Shown: positions 8,632 to 17,519, counted from the stretch's first letter. The stretch: 38,519 nt of DNA from JBBITW01 sp037440525 (GCA_037440525.1 JBBITW010000007.1:1-38519); one strand, 5' to 3'. The notes: generated by a model not told the origin, from the sequence alone. Made by a program: numbers and translations.

Positions 8632-9393
8632 TTAAATAATGGCTACTGCCCTAACCCAACCTGCACTGGCATTTTCAATCTTGATTGGAAAGACAGCCAC
8701 CTTAAATCCAATAGGTCGGGGAATTTTCTCAAGATTTGTAAGATTTTCTATATGACAGTATTCCTTTTCCCTGCCTGTGTAATGAGCAGCCCATAATTTT
8801 TCCCTCTTCCCTTTTCTAAGGTCTTCAATCATATTATCAAATGGTTTATCCCATCCCCATGCATCAATGCCCATGACCTTCACTCCCTTATCAATTAACC
8901 AGAGTGTTGACTCCCTGGTAACACCAGGATGACGTTTTGTATAGTCAGCCTGGCCATAATATTTTGATGCCCCTGTCATGACTAAAACGATATCAAATGG
9001 TTTTAATCTATAGTTAATCTTTTGAATGGCTTCCTCAAAATCCGAAATTAAGATCTCCTCTCCTGCCTTTTTATAGGTGAAATCTAATAGGACACCATCA
9101 CCATAACACCATTCTAAGGGAATTTGGTCAATGGTTCGCGAAGGCCTACCTTCAGAAGTCGGCCAGTAATGCCATGGAGAATCGAGATGTGTTCCACTGT
9201 GAGTAGTAAGGGATAAGTTCTCTACTGCACCGAAGTTTCCCTCAGGAAAATCATCCTCCTTAAGTCCAAAGAAAGAGCCATAAACTTTTGCACCCTCTTT
9301 ATGATTGATATACTGGATTTCTACTTTTAACATTGAACCAGGAGGGGTGGGCTTGAGTGGGACACTTAAATCTATTATTTGAAATCTTTCCAT
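8632..9393 (-). CDS. Cyclase-family metal-dependent hydrolase (kynurenine formamidase-like)
   Basis: A 253-residue member of the Pfam Cyclase family. The metal-binding HxGTHxDxPxH motif is complete: His65, His69, Asp71 and His75 within HSGTHLDSPWHYW. The later GIDAWGWDKPF region is also typical. Members hydrolyse amides, lactones or ring systems (kynurenine formamidase, isatin hydrolase and related enzymes), so the exact substrate is open. I chose the ATG at 9393, preceded by GAGGAGGAG, over an upstream start at 9411. It is the first gene of the minus-strand liv operon, immediately downstream of a candidate promoter. Confidence 0.85.
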   Translation of the reverse strand: MERFQIIDLSVPLKPTPPGSMLKVEIQYINHKEGAKVYGSFFGLKEDDFPEGNFGAVENLSLTTHSGTHLDSPWHYWPTSEGRPSRTIDQIPLEWCYGDGVLLDFTYKKAGEEILISDFEEAIQKINYRLKPFDIVLVMTGASKYYGQADYTKRHPGVTRESTLWLIDKGVKVMGIDAWGWDKPFDNMIEDLRKGKREKLWAAHYTGREKEYCHIENLTNLEKIPRPIGFKVAVFPIKIENASAGWVRAVAII

Positions 9394-9416
9394 AATCGAT
9401 CTCCTCCTCAACGATC

Positions 9417-9488
9417 ATTATAAATATATTGCTTGTACCGCAATAGTTTAGTTTTTCTAAAATTTTTAAAAATTATAATTGTGGTACA
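9417..9488 (-). promoter_or_regulatory. Candidate operon promoter with flanking inverted repeat
   Basis: On the minus strand TATAAT (9422-9417) lies about 24 bp upstream of the cyclase start codon and just before its Shine-Dalgarno. No good -35 box is present (TATTGC at 17 bp). Instead the arm TGTACCGCAAT (9434-9444) covers this position, and its near-complement ATTGTGGTACA (9478-9488, one mismatch) lies 33 bp away. The arrangement would suit a regulator binding both arms, but it could also be a terminator-like hairpin for the upstream genes. Confidence 0.4.
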
Positions 9489-9528
9489 GTCTTAAAAAAT
9501 TACACATACTAATACCCTACCTTGCCTC

Positions 9529-10338
9529 TTAGAAAAGCTTCATTGATTCGTTTAAAGGAGAAATTCCTAACATTCTTCGGGCCTCGTTAGGAGAAGCGAT
9601 TTCACGTCCCAATCCCTTAATTATTCTTACTATTTTTGCTACGAGCTCCGCATTGCTTCTCGCCAACTTCCCTTTTTCAATATAGATATTGTCTTCGAAA
9701 CCAACTCGAACATTACCACCCAATAGGATCGAGAGCGTCGTTGCTTCAAATTCAGCCAGATAACCGACACCCAATACGCTAAACATCGAGTCGGGGGGTA
9801 GAAGCTCCACCATATGAATCAGATGCCTTGGAGAATACCGCATAAATCCTGATCCGACATGATGCATATTCATTACAAAGCTCACATAGTAGGGTTTACT
9901 AAAAACCTTTTGTTCAATTAGATAATTAAGATCATCCATTTGGCCATTGTTGTATATTTCAATTTCTGGTTTTATTCCCTTTTCCATGATCACTTTGGCA
10001 ACCTTTTCAACCCAGAGCCTGTGCCAATTAAAGGGGATACCTTTGCCCTTCCACACAATGATGGCAGGAGCAATTTCAAGGCTCACCATCTCTGGAGGCG
10101 GAGTGGTTGTGCTTGTTCTGAGGCCATCGTCGATATCTGCAATGTCCTGACCCAATAAGACAGGATTCGCAGGAGCCATAATGTGTTGGAGGATTATATC
10201 ACATTTTTTCTCTCTAATCAGCCTATCTGCCTCCTCGAAAAAAGCCGGATCATTACTCGGTAGACTCTTCTCATTCCTACCATGTAAATGGACAATCGAT
10301 GCCCCTTCGTTCCGACATTCATAAACGGCAAATAGGTT
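9529..10338 (-). pseudogene. Beta-keto acid cleavage enzyme (BKACE, DUF849), 5'-truncated
   Basis: The frame is open from 10338 to 9529 (269 codons) and clearly encodes most of a BKACE protein, a zinc enzyme that cleaves 3-keto acids with acetyl-CoA. The translated start ECRNEGASIVHLHGR contains the zinc-binding HxH, and GGNVRVGFEDNIY carries the C-terminal Arg/Glu/Asp cluster. The first ~35 residues, which normally carry a catalytic glutamate, are missing: an in-frame TAA lies at 10341-10339, and no other frame upstream resembles the lost part. The first ATG is at 10179, after the HxH motif, and would give only 216 residues. The helicase/zinc-ribbon module ends 25 bp upstream. This is most likely a remnant cut by rearrangement. 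Confidence 0.8.
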
Positions 10339-10363
10339 TTACTCATAAACCAAATCTCTTGAC

Positions 10364-11494
10364 TTAAGCTTTCCTACTATTACACTTTGGGCATCCGTGC
10401 TTATAGCAGGCAGTACAGTATTGCCTTCCACATTCAGGACAGGTTTTGAAACAAATAGCACAGATGATGTGTAACTCTTCATCACATATATAATATCCCC
10501 CACGTGGATAATAGCATGCCTCACAGGGTAATGGGTCCATCTTTTTTACCAGTGGGTTATAAGTTAATGGAAATCGCTTTGATGAAAGCCGCCTTTTGAT
10601 GTTTATCCAGAAGATGGGTAATTGTGTCTCAATAACGATTGCAGAAACAGGTTCCATGGAGACATTCAAGGCATATTTTGAGATCAGATCTTGAATTTTC
10701 CATTTCTTTTCTGTTTCAATGGCGCTTAATTTCCCCAATAGTTTCTCTATCTCCGCTCCTTTTACTTCGTCCACCCTCTTTTTTTCGATTGTCTTTTCTG
10801 CCTCAAACCTAAGGGTCTCGTAATAATCTAACACCCTTTTAATATCACGATTAAGTCGCCTTTCAAGGCTTTCGATAAATGGACTGAGTTCTTCCTTGAT
10901 AACGATAGTTGCAACAGAATAGGCTGCCTGAAGGGCTTTCATGGTTTCTTGTCTTGATTGAATTAGGTTTGTGTCAATTTCCTTCAATTCTTCCATGATG
11001 TCCATTAAATTCCCAGGGAGCGACTGGATTGAGAGGTTAAGTTCATTGACCAGTAATGAAAAAAGTCCCTCCTTTTTTTCATCTGAGAGGGCAGTATATT
11101 TGAAAAATGGGAATAAATAGGTGACTGTCCGTGTTTCAATATCCTGCAACCGGAAGGTCGCATTGGTCAGAACCACCTTCTCGGACACTACTTTTGACAA
11201 TTTTTCGATATTTGGAAGATAAGAGGAATAATTAGCCATTGCCATCTTGCCTTTTCCCTGGAAGAGTTTCTCAATTGCCTTGAAAAGTTCTGAGTCATAA
11301 GAGGCATTGATGGCCTCTTCAAATGAAAGATGATAGGAAAAATTCAATCTCCCATGTTCTGGAATGCCGAGCGTCTGAGAGAGGGATTCAGGAGAAAGGT
11401 ACTCCAGAGAACCATCATCCTTTTTTTCAAGAATGGCACCATGAAAAGTCAGTATATCTGATAGAACTTCAGGTAATGATCTGCTTTGTCCCAT
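10364..11494 (-). CDS. Coiled-coil protein with C-terminal zinc ribbons, partner of SNF2 helicase
   Basis: A 376-residue protein I do not recognise as a named family. Residues 1-120 look globular (DILTFHGAILEKKDDGSLEYL). Residues 160-270 are charged, helical and probably coiled-coil (ESLERRLNRDIKRVLDYYETLR). The C-terminus is a cysteine-rich metal-binding region: Cys324/327 with Cys345/348, then Cys352/355, Cys360/363 and Cys368/371, three or so zinc sites in ~50 residues. It follows the SNF2 helicase gene by 22 bp with GGAG before the ATG, so they are probably co-transcribed and act together on nucleic acid. B. subtilis also has an SNF2 gene with a small partner (yqhH/yqhG), but I cannot show homology. 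Confidence 0.75.
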   Translation of the reverse strand: MGQSRSLPEVLSDILTFHGAILEKKDDGSLEYLSPESLSQTLGIPEHGRLNFSYHLSFEEAINASYDSELFKAIEKLFQGKGKMAMANYSSYLPNIEKLSKVVSEKVVLTNATFRLQDIETRTVTYLFPFFKYTALSDEKKEGLFSLLVNELNLSIQSLPGNLMDIMEELKEIDTNLIQSRQETMKALQAAYSVATIVIKEELSPFIESLERRLNRDIKRVLDYYETLRFEAEKTIEKKRVDEVKGAEIEKLLGKLSAIETEKKWKIQDLISKYALNVSMEPVSAIVIETQLPIFWINIKRRLSSKRFPLTYNPLVKKMDPLPCEACYYPRGGYYICDEELHIICAICFKTCPECGRQYCTACYKHGCPKCNSRKA

Positions 11495-11516
11495 GTTTTA
11501 GTTCTCCAGCCACACC

Positions 11517-13817
11517 CTATATTTCGTAGTCTTCACCAAATATCTCTTCATCAAAGGCCTTTGCCTTCAAATATTCAGTTTTTGCTTTAACGAGGTCCTG
11601 ACCAAGTCTTTCAAAACCTGCCTCAAGTTCTCTATCGGTAGAACTCTTAAGCCAGATTTCCATAATAATGTCCTCAAAATCCTCATCCTTGCCCAAGTGC
11701 CCCAGGATAGGCTCGATCTCCCCGATGACCATCTCAAACATATTGATCTTGTTGTCCAGGATATCAATGATATAATCCTCAATAGTCTCTTTCAAAGAGA
11801 GGTTAAAGATAAACACATCCCGGGTCTGTCCAATCCTGTGAAGCCTCCCGATTCTCTGTTCAATCCTCATCGGATTCCATGGAAGATCAAAATTAATCAT
11901 TGTATTGCAGAATTGTAGATTTCTACCTTCCCCTCCTGATTCTGTCGAGACCAATATGGGTACTTCGTTTCTAAAATGCTCAATAGCCGCATCCTTATCC
12001 CTGATCGACAGGGTTCCTTTAAAGGTCACAAAAGGGAATCCATTTCGTTCAAGTAAGCTTGTTATGTATTCCATACTTCTGAGGTAATGGGTGAAGATGA
12101 CCTTCTTTTCATCTGGATTCCTTTTAATAATATCAATAAGCACCTTCCCTTTGGACACATCCTCGAGGCTGTCTATTAATTCGATAATCCCTTTCTCATC
12201 TCCTTCGGGGTACATTTGATGGAAGGTCTCTTTCAGAGCAAAGGGGCTGCTACCTGCTTCCTTTAAAAGGAGATTAATTGTTTGTCTTTTGAGCCCACTA
12301 TTTCGGAGATAATCGTTCAGCCCCTTATAAATTTTCCTCTCAACTTCTGTGGGCTCTATCCTCATAGTTGTTGCATACCTTCTTGGGAGCTTAAGATCAA
12401 TGGCGCTCCTTGTGTTTCGTATCATCACCTCTCGCAAAAGCCCTCTTAGCTTTTCCTTATTAGCGGGAACTCTAAGATTTCCCTTCATCAGGTACTCCTG
12501 CCTGAAGAGCTTTTCTGTCTTGAACTGACCTGGTTTTAAAAGGGTGATGAGGTTAAAGAGCTCGATCAGGTCGTTCTGTAAAGGAGTTGCTGAAAGGAGA
12601 AGGATGAATCTCTTTTGAATCTGGTTAATCAGTTTCCATGCCAGAGTCGATCTGTTTCTCAAATGGTGGGCCTCATCAACCACGACGAGGTCATAAAACT
12701 GTTTTATCACCAAAGGCATATTCTTCTTGCTTTTTGCCATGTTGAGGGATGCAATAAGATATCTTCCCTTCCAAAAATCCCCCAGATCGTCCATCATTCC
12801 AAGATTATCTGTAGTCATAAATTCGATGCCAAATTTCGTCTCCATCTCCTCCTTCCATTGTGAAACCAGGGAAGGAGGGGTAAGGATCAATACATTCCTT
12901 ACCATGCCACGCATGAGATATTCCTTGATGACCATTCCGGCTTCGATCGTCTTCCCAAGGCCGACCTCATCACATAGAAGGACTCTCCCTCGAAAATATT
13001 TAAGAACCTTCTTTACTGTCTCTATTTGATACCAGTACCTTTCTACATTATTGATTACATTCAAGCATAAAAGCTCATCAAAACTACCCTGAATGGCAAG
13101 GCGAGTATAATCAATAAAAAGCTTAATATCTTTCAAAGAAGAAAAGGAACTATATTGAAAAGTGTTTAAGATTTCTTCACCCGGTGTCAAGATGGTCACA
13201 GGGATATGATATGTTGGATCTTTCTGGATTTCCATCTTAAGCTTTCTCTTTGATATTAATTCCTCTTGAACCGCTTGAATTATATGTGTTGAAGAAGAGG
13301 TATCAACTATTTGATTATTCTTTGTTTGGGCATCCTGAATGTCGACACGTTCTTTGAAAGGGACTTTTTCTTTATCTAAGATGGCCTCCTTGGCTTTGGT
13401 CTCTGAAAGGAACCTCCACTCATTGTATTTCATTAAATCTTCAATCTCTGAGAATATTTCTTTAGCCATTCTTTTTTCTTCAGGAGATTGCCATTTACCC
13501 AGAAGTTTCTTTGAAATGTTCAAGTATTCCTCTGCGCGAATGTTATTCCCGAGCTCTGCCTCCACGCGGCTAAGAAGGGCATAATCCTCCCAGATTGAAC
13601 GAATCTTCGTTAGCTTTATCAACCAGGGTTTAGCCTTCTCATAATTTCTCCAATCAAAAATAGAAAGGTTCACAATTTCATCCATAAGCTCTTCATCGTC
13701 AGGGAATTCATGGAGCAGAATTTCGAGACACTGATAGGCCTTTTTAAATTTACCTTTCTTTAAAAAGCGATGATAAGCCCTATAATTATCTTCAAATGTT
13801 CTAAATAAGATATCCAT
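11517..13817 (-). CDS. SNF2-family helicase/translocase with N-terminal TPR-like domain
   Basis: A 766-residue SF2 ATPase (numbering here from the GTG three bases upstream). Residues ~8-120 form TPR-like helical repeats (KKGKFKKAYQCLEILLHEFPDD). The ATPase core follows: Walker A DEVGLGKTIEAG (~284), DEAHH (~383), SATPLQND (~410), then in the second lobe STESGGEGRNLQ (~625) and QRIGRLHRIGQ (~655). DEVGLGKTIEAG is the form found in RapA/HepA and in DrmD-type helicases. Such proteins move along duplex DNA and remodel bound complexes. The start is ATG 13817 or GTG 13820, both with weak Shine-Dalgarno. A possible promoter (TTGACA, complement of 13895-13900) lies across the N-gap. Confidence 0.88.
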   Translation of the reverse strand: MDILFRTFEDNYRAYHRFLKKGKFKKAYQCLEILLHEFPDDEELMDEIVNLSIFDWRNYEKAKPWLIKLTKIRSIWEDYALLSRVEAELGNNIRAEEYLNISKKLLGKWQSPEEKRMAKEIFSEIEDLMKYNEWRFLSETKAKEAILDKEKVPFKERVDIQDAQTKNNQIVDTSSSTHIIQAVQEELISKRKLKMEIQKDPTYHIPVTILTPGEEILNTFQYSSFSSLKDIKLFIDYTRLAIQGSFDELLCLNVINNVERYWYQIETVKKVLKYFRGRVLLCDEVGLGKTIEAGMVIKEYLMRGMVRNVLILTPPSLVSQWKEEMETKFGIEFMTTDNLGMMDDLGDFWKGRYLIASLNMAKSKKNMPLVIKQFYDLVVVDEAHHLRNRSTLAWKLINQIQKRFILLLSATPLQNDLIELFNLITLLKPGQFKTEKLFRQEYLMKGNLRVPANKEKLRGLLREVMIRNTRSAIDLKLPRRYATTMRIEPTEVERKIYKGLNDYLRNSGLKRQTINLLLKEAGSSPFALKETFHQMYPEGDEKGIIELIDSLEDVSKGKVLIDIIKRNPDEKKVIFTHYLRSMEYITSLLERNGFPFVTFKGTLSIRDKDAAIEHFRNEVPILVSTESGGEGRNLQFCNTMINFDLPWNPMRIEQRIGRLHRIGQTRDVFIFNLSLKETIEDYIIDILDNKINMFEMVIGEIEPILGHLGKDEDFEDIIMEIWLKSSTDRELEAGFERLGQDLVKAKTEYLKAKAFDEEIFGEDYEI

Positions 13818-13858
13818 CACCGTAAATATTCAGTGAAAACCCTATAATTTTTGCACAT

Positions 13859-13868
13859 NNNNNNNNNN
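13859..13868. other. Assembly gap (10 N)
   Basis: Ten undetermined bases in the 5' region of the helicase gene, next to repeat copy 2. Repeats of this kind often break assemblies, so the true gap length and local order may differ from what is shown. Confidence 0.95.
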
Positions 13869-13910
13869 GATAGATATTACAAAAATTTATCCCTGTCAAC
13901 ACCTCTTTTA

Positions 13911-14148
13911 GAAGTCCTGAAAAAGTCATGGAAAGACTGGGGAGGTAGGGTTACAAACCTTTCGAATGAGAACACCAAGAAGTTAAATTGCTTACAATCG
14001 CTTAAAAGAAAATCAAGCATTTTCCGGATATTAATCAATAGTGCCAGACTATTAAAGTTATTTGCTCTTGCCTGCCTCAGGCAGGCGAAGGTCTTTCCAC
14101 CCCACCTCCCCAGTCTAAAAATCCTTTTTAAATACTTTTTAGAGATCT
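13911..14148 (-). repeat. Foldback (MITE-like) repeat, copy 2
   Basis: Same element as at 171-396 but reversed. It runs from CCTGAAAAAGTC through GACTGGGGAGGTAGGGTT to ACCCCACCTCCCCAGTC and ends in TACTTTTTAGAGATCT. It is the longest copy (~238 bp) because the segment matching GAGCGGATACC is replaced by a separate palindrome, CCTGCCTCAGGCAGG (14071-14085). It lies between the helicase gene and the divergent liv operon. Confidence 0.82.
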
Positions 14149-14188
14149 GTTTTATCTAAATTTAGAGATTTTTTAAAAAACCTGTAGC

Positions 14189-14206
14189 CGCAGGCTTTAG
14201 CCTGCG
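14189..14206. repeat. REP-like hairpin CGCAGGCT/AGCCTGCG
   Basis: Perfect 8-bp stem with a 2-base loop, preceded by TGTAGC. This is the core of a palindromic repeat I recall from many bacterial genomes. It is not followed by a T-run, so a terminator role is doubtful. Confidence 0.5.
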
Positions 14207-14514
14207 TCAAAAAACACCCATTAAGTGAGGATCAAGCCGCCTATGGCGAGCCTTGCCTATAGTGGGAGGCCGAAAATCTCGCACTTTGAATAGTGCTACA
14301 TTCTAAAAAATATCGCCCAATTTTGGTTTTAGAGATCTCTTAACCCTTCAATTAAAAGGGGCTAAGTTAAAAGGTCTAACTGGAATATCCTCGAAATCTT
14401 ATCAGGTGGATGATAATGTAAATGTTTGCCTCCGATAGGAAGGCAACAACTTGTAACTAAAAGCCTTTTTTAAAAATTTAGCTCAATTTAAGAGTATCTT
14501 AATAACTTCTCCCA

Positions 14515-14530
14515 CATATTACGTAAACTG
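14515..14530 (-). promoter_or_regulatory. Candidate MerR operator site A
   Basis: The minus strand reads CAGTTTACGTAATATG. Its first 12 bases are identical to the site directly upstream of the merR gene (25141-25156). It lies 11 bp upstream of a TTGACA box and about 117 bp before the first gene of the plus-strand liv operon, a reasonable position for activation or repression of that operon. Confidence 0.5.
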
Positions 14531-14541
14531 GCAATTTTTTC

Positions 14542-14570
14542 TTGACAAAAGGCTAAAGCTCTGCTAATTA
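14542..14570 (+). promoter_or_regulatory. Candidate promoter of the plus-strand liv operon
   Basis: TTGACA (14542-14547) is followed after 17 bp by TAATTA (14565-14570), a poor -10 box. TAAATA four bases further on is an alternative. The leader to the ATG at 14647 would be about 70 nt. The -35 is perfect and the -10 weak, which would suit an activated promoter. Confidence 0.35.
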
Positions 14571-14646
14571 AATAATTCTAAAAAACTAATCCTTATCTGT
14601 TTCATATTAAAACAATACTTCTCAATTATAAAAAGGGGTTCTTTTA

Positions 14647-15456
14647 ATGTGGGTAGATGATGAGATCCTGCTTAAAGTAAATGATTTATATATGTCTTTT
14701 GGTGGTGTTCAAGCCCTTATGGGTGTTAGTTTTGAAGTCAAAAAGGGTGAGATTTTTTCTATAATCGGACCTAATGGGGCGGGCAAAACAGTTCTCTTAA
14801 ACTGTATCAATGGTCTTTACCATCCTGATAGAGGACAGATATACTTTGAGGGCAAAGAGATCACAAAGCTTAAACCATATCAAAGGGCAAAATTGGGTAT
14901 ATCTCGGACATTTCAGAAGATTGAACTCTTTAAAGGAACCACAGTCCTCGACAATATTAGATTGGGCCGTCATATTCATCTCAAAACAGGTCTTCTCAGT
15001 GGTTCTATATATTTTGGAAAGACTGCCCGTGAAGAGATAGAACATCGTGACTTTATTGAAAGAGAGATTATTGACCTTCTTGAGATCGAACATATTCGCG
15101 ACAAGATCGTTGGGATGCTTCCCTATGGACTCCAGAAACGAGTCGAACTTGCAAGGGCATTGGCCCTCAACCCAAAGATTATCCTCCTCGATGAACCTCT
15201 TGCAGGCCTAAACTTAGAGGAGGTCGAAGATATGGCCCGCTTTATCTTAGATATCAACGAAGAGGAAAGGTGGCAAACTACATGTATCCTGGTAGAGCAC
15301 GATATGGGGGTTGTGATGGATATCTCACATCGGGTAATGGCACTTAATTTTGGTGAAAAGATTGCCGAAGGAACTCCATCTGAGGTGCAGAAAAATCAAA
15401 GTGTGATTAATGCCTATCTTGGTGAGGCGGAGGAACTTTATGTCACACGACGTTAG
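14647..15456 (+). CDS. livG: Liv-type ABC transporter ATP-binding protein LivG (second system)
   Basis: A 269-residue ATPase with Walker A GPNGAGKTVLLN near residue 40, the LivG segment GISRTFQKIELF, signature LPYGLQKRVELARAL, Walker B IILLDEPLAGL and C-terminal VEHDMGVVMDISHRV. It opens the plus-strand operon. Its end overlaps the acyl-CoA ligase by 17 bp, so the transport and activation genes are translationally coupled. It is clearly a different gene from the minus-strand livG: its signature and Walker B are regular. Confidence 0.93.
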   Translation: MWVDDEILLKVNDLYMSFGGVQALMGVSFEVKKGEIFSIIGPNGAGKTVLLNCINGLYHPDRGQIYFEGKEITKLKPYQRAKLGISRTFQKIELFKGTTVLDNIRLGRHIHLKTGLLSGSIYFGKTAREEIEHRDFIEREIIDLLEIEHIRDKIVGMLPYGLQKRVELARALALNPKIILLDEPLAGLNLEEVEDMARFILDINEEERWQTTCILVEHDMGVVMDISHRVMALNFGEKIAEGTPSEVQKNQSVINAYLGEAEELYVTRR

Positions 15457-17374
15457 CTGGAGAGAAATTGAAATTACAAAAGACTTAACAATTCCAAAAC
15501 TCTTTTTGCAATCTTCAAAAAGATATTGGGATAAAAAGGTTGCAATGAGGGAGAAGGAATTTGGAATATGGATACCCATTACCTGGAAGCAATATTATGA
15601 GAATGTGAAGAGAATTGCATTAGGGATGGTCTCATTAGGCCTGGAAAGAGGTGATAAGGTTGCCATGATCGGTGACAACCGTCCAGAGGCACTCTGGGCT
15701 GAGATGGCTTCGATGTGTGTGGGTGCCGTTGGAGTATGGTTATTCCAGGATTCTTTGATTGACGAGGTTCAATATATCATCGACCACTCCGATGCAAAAT
15801 TGATGGTTGGAGAAGGGCAGGAAGAGGTCGACAAATGCCTCATGATAAAAGATAAATGTAAGAAATTAAAGAAGATGATATGGGATGACCCAAAAGGGAT
15901 GAGGGACTATAAAGACCCAATACTTATAAGTATTAAAGAGGTGATGAAGATCGGAGAAGAAATTGACAGAAAAGAACCAGGCCTCTTTGAGGATATGGTG
16001 ATGAAAGGAAAGGGGGATGAGATCTGCCTCCTTTTTTACACCTCGGGAACAACAGCCCTTCCAAAGGGAGCACTCCTTACCCATTATAATATGTTAACAA
16101 TGGGACGTAATCTTATGAGGGTTGATCCCTATTATGAAACCGATGATTTTGTCTCCTACCTTCCCTTTGCCTGGATTGGGGAGCAGATGATGTCAATCTC
16201 CTGTGGAATTCAAGCTGGTTTCACCCTCAATTTCCCTGAAGAACCTGAGACTGCACAGGAAAATATCCGAGAGATTGGACCTCACGTAATGTTTGCTCCC
16301 CCACGAATTTACGAACAAATGGTCAGAAATGTTCAGGTAAAGTATCTTGATGCGACCTGGTCAAAGAGGAAGGCTTATGAATTGGCAATGAAGATAGGCT
16401 ATCATGTAGCTGATCTGAAATTTTCAAAAAGGCCAATCCCCTGGTACTGGAAGGCTTTAAATTATCTAAGTTATCTTGGAGTACATAAAAAGTTAAAAGA
16501 TCATTTAGGCCTCTCAAGAATTCGTTATACCTATACAGGTGGAGCGGCCATGGGCCCTGACCATTTCAGGTTCTTTCATGCAATTGGTGTTAACCTCAAA
16601 CAGATTTATGGGCAAACAGAGATTGCCGGAATCTCTGTTCTCCATCGTGATGACGATATTAAATTTGATACAGTTGGTAAACCTATCCCCGAAACCGAGG
16701 TTAAAATCACTTCTGATGGAGAAATCATTTCCAAAAGCCCTTCTGTTTTTCAAGGCTATTACAAAATGGAAGAGGAGACTTCCAAAACATTACGCAATGG
16801 CTGGCTTCACTCTGGGGACACTGGTTTTATTGATACGGATGGACATCTGGTTGTATTCGATCGGACCAAAGATGTAATGACACTTAGCGATGGAACAAAA
16901 TTTGCTCCCCAGTATCTTGAGACCCGCCTTAAGTTCAGCCCTTATATTAAAGATGTATGGGCAATAGGGGACAATCGACCATATATAACAAGTGTCATCT
17001 GCATTGATTATGGTGTGGTTGGAAAGTGGGCAGAAGATCGCAATATAGCTTATACAAGCTATCCTGAACTTTCTCAAATACCTGAAGTTTATGAACTTAT
17101 AAAGAAAGAGATATTAAAAATGAACCGTGATCTTCCCCATGTTGCCCGTATCAAAAAATTTGTAAACCTTTATAAGGAATTTGATCCTGATGACGATGAA
17201 CTAACACGAACAAGAAAATTACGAAGGACCTTTGTCGAGGAACGATATAAAGAGATTGTCAATGGTCTTTATTCGAATACAAATAATATCCACATGGATA
17301 CCACAATAACTTACGAGGATGGTAGAGTCATCCATATAAAAACTGATTTGAGGGTAATGGAAGTTCCTGAATAA
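15440..17374 (+). CDS. Long AMP-forming acyl-CoA synthetase
   Basis: A 644-residue ANL-family ligase of the long (AMP-binding, FAA-like) type. The P-loop motif YTSGTTALPKG is at residues 200-210, followed by YGQTEIAG, GWLHSGDTGF, FDRTKDVMTLSDGTKFAPQYLE, and the C-terminal ELTRTRKLRR typical of the long-chain branch. I chose ATG 15440, preceded by GGAGGAA, over the in-frame ATG at 15410, which lies deeper inside livG. The position between livG and livH shows that activation is tied to import. The substrate is not identifiable, and the family includes enzymes for branched and aromatic acids. Confidence 0.92.
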   Translation: MSHDVSWREIEITKDLTIPKLFLQSSKRYWDKKVAMREKEFGIWIPITWKQYYENVKRIALGMVSLGLERGDKVAMIGDNRPEALWAEMASMCVGAVGVWLFQDSLIDEVQYIIDHSDAKLMVGEGQEEVDKCLMIKDKCKKLKKMIWDDPKGMRDYKDPILISIKEVMKIGEEIDRKEPGLFEDMVMKGKGDEICLLFYTSGTTALPKGALLTHYNMLTMGRNLMRVDPYYETDDFVSYLPFAWIGEQMMSISCGIQAGFTLNFPEEPETAQENIREIGPHVMFAPPRIYEQMVRNVQVKYLDATWSKRKAYELAMKIGYHVADLKFSKRPIPWYWKALNYLSYLGVHKKLKDHLGLSRIRYTYTGGAAMGPDHFRFFHAIGVNLKQIYGQTEIAGISVLHRDDDIKFDTVGKPIPETEVKITSDGEIISKSPSVFQGYYKMEEETSKTLRNGWLHSGDTGFIDTDGHLVVFDRTKDVMTLSDGTKFAPQYLETRLKFSPYIKDVWAIGDNRPYITSVICIDYGVVGKWAEDRNIAYTSYPELSQIPEVYELIKKEILKMNRDLPHVARIKKFVNLYKEFDPDDDELTRTRKLRRTFVEERYKEIVNGLYSNTNNIHMDTTITYEDGRVIHIKTDLRVMEVPE

Positions 17375-17386
17375 AACAATGTAAAA

Positions 17387-17519
17387 TTAGCAATGGATAA
17401 AATAGCAATGAATCAAAAAACTGCTCAACTTTCGGACCTATTATTTGATTCTGCCACAAAGAGGAGAAAATAGTTAAATAAATGTTAACTTTTCAATGCT
17501 AATTTTGCAATTTGCAATG
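17387..17519. repeat. Intergenic iterated-word hairpin A
   Basis: The spacer between the ligase and livH genes carries the word AATTAGCAATG and variants (TAGCAATG) on the left (17387-17416). Complements such as CAATGCTAATTTTGCAA are on the right (17492-17519). The arms could pair imperfectly across ~75 bp. Confidence 0.45.

Larger units (their letters stand above)
14149..14646. other. 498-bp gene-free spacer before the plus-strand liv operon
   Basis: No credible gene was found. Contents: a perfect hairpin CGCAGGCT-TT-AGCCTGCG (14189-14206), resembling widespread REP-type sequences; a small hairpin GCACT/AGTGC (14281-14296); AGAGATCTCT (14331-14340), echoing the end of the foldback repeat; and a weak CCCTT/AAGGG stem (14344-14360). 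The last 130 bp hold a candidate operator and promoter listed separately. AAAAGGGG precedes the first start codon at 14647. Confidence 0.6.

Noticed and set aside
10339..10524. 61-codon minus-strand frame overlapping the zinc-ribbon gene as the missing N-terminus of the BKACE gene
   Set aside because: It is in frame upstream of the stop at 10339, but its residues do not resemble a BKACE N-terminus and it lies inside another conserved coding region.
10364..13817. DISARM or another named defence system
   Set aside because: The helicase core resembles DrmD-type and RapA-type proteins, but no methyltransferase, PLD protein or DrmA/DrmB-like gene is near, and the genes lie in a metabolic region.
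13851..14159. 102-codon plus-strand frame across the N-gap and repeat copy 2
   Set aside because: It consists of repeat sequence and undetermined bases, so it is not a gene.
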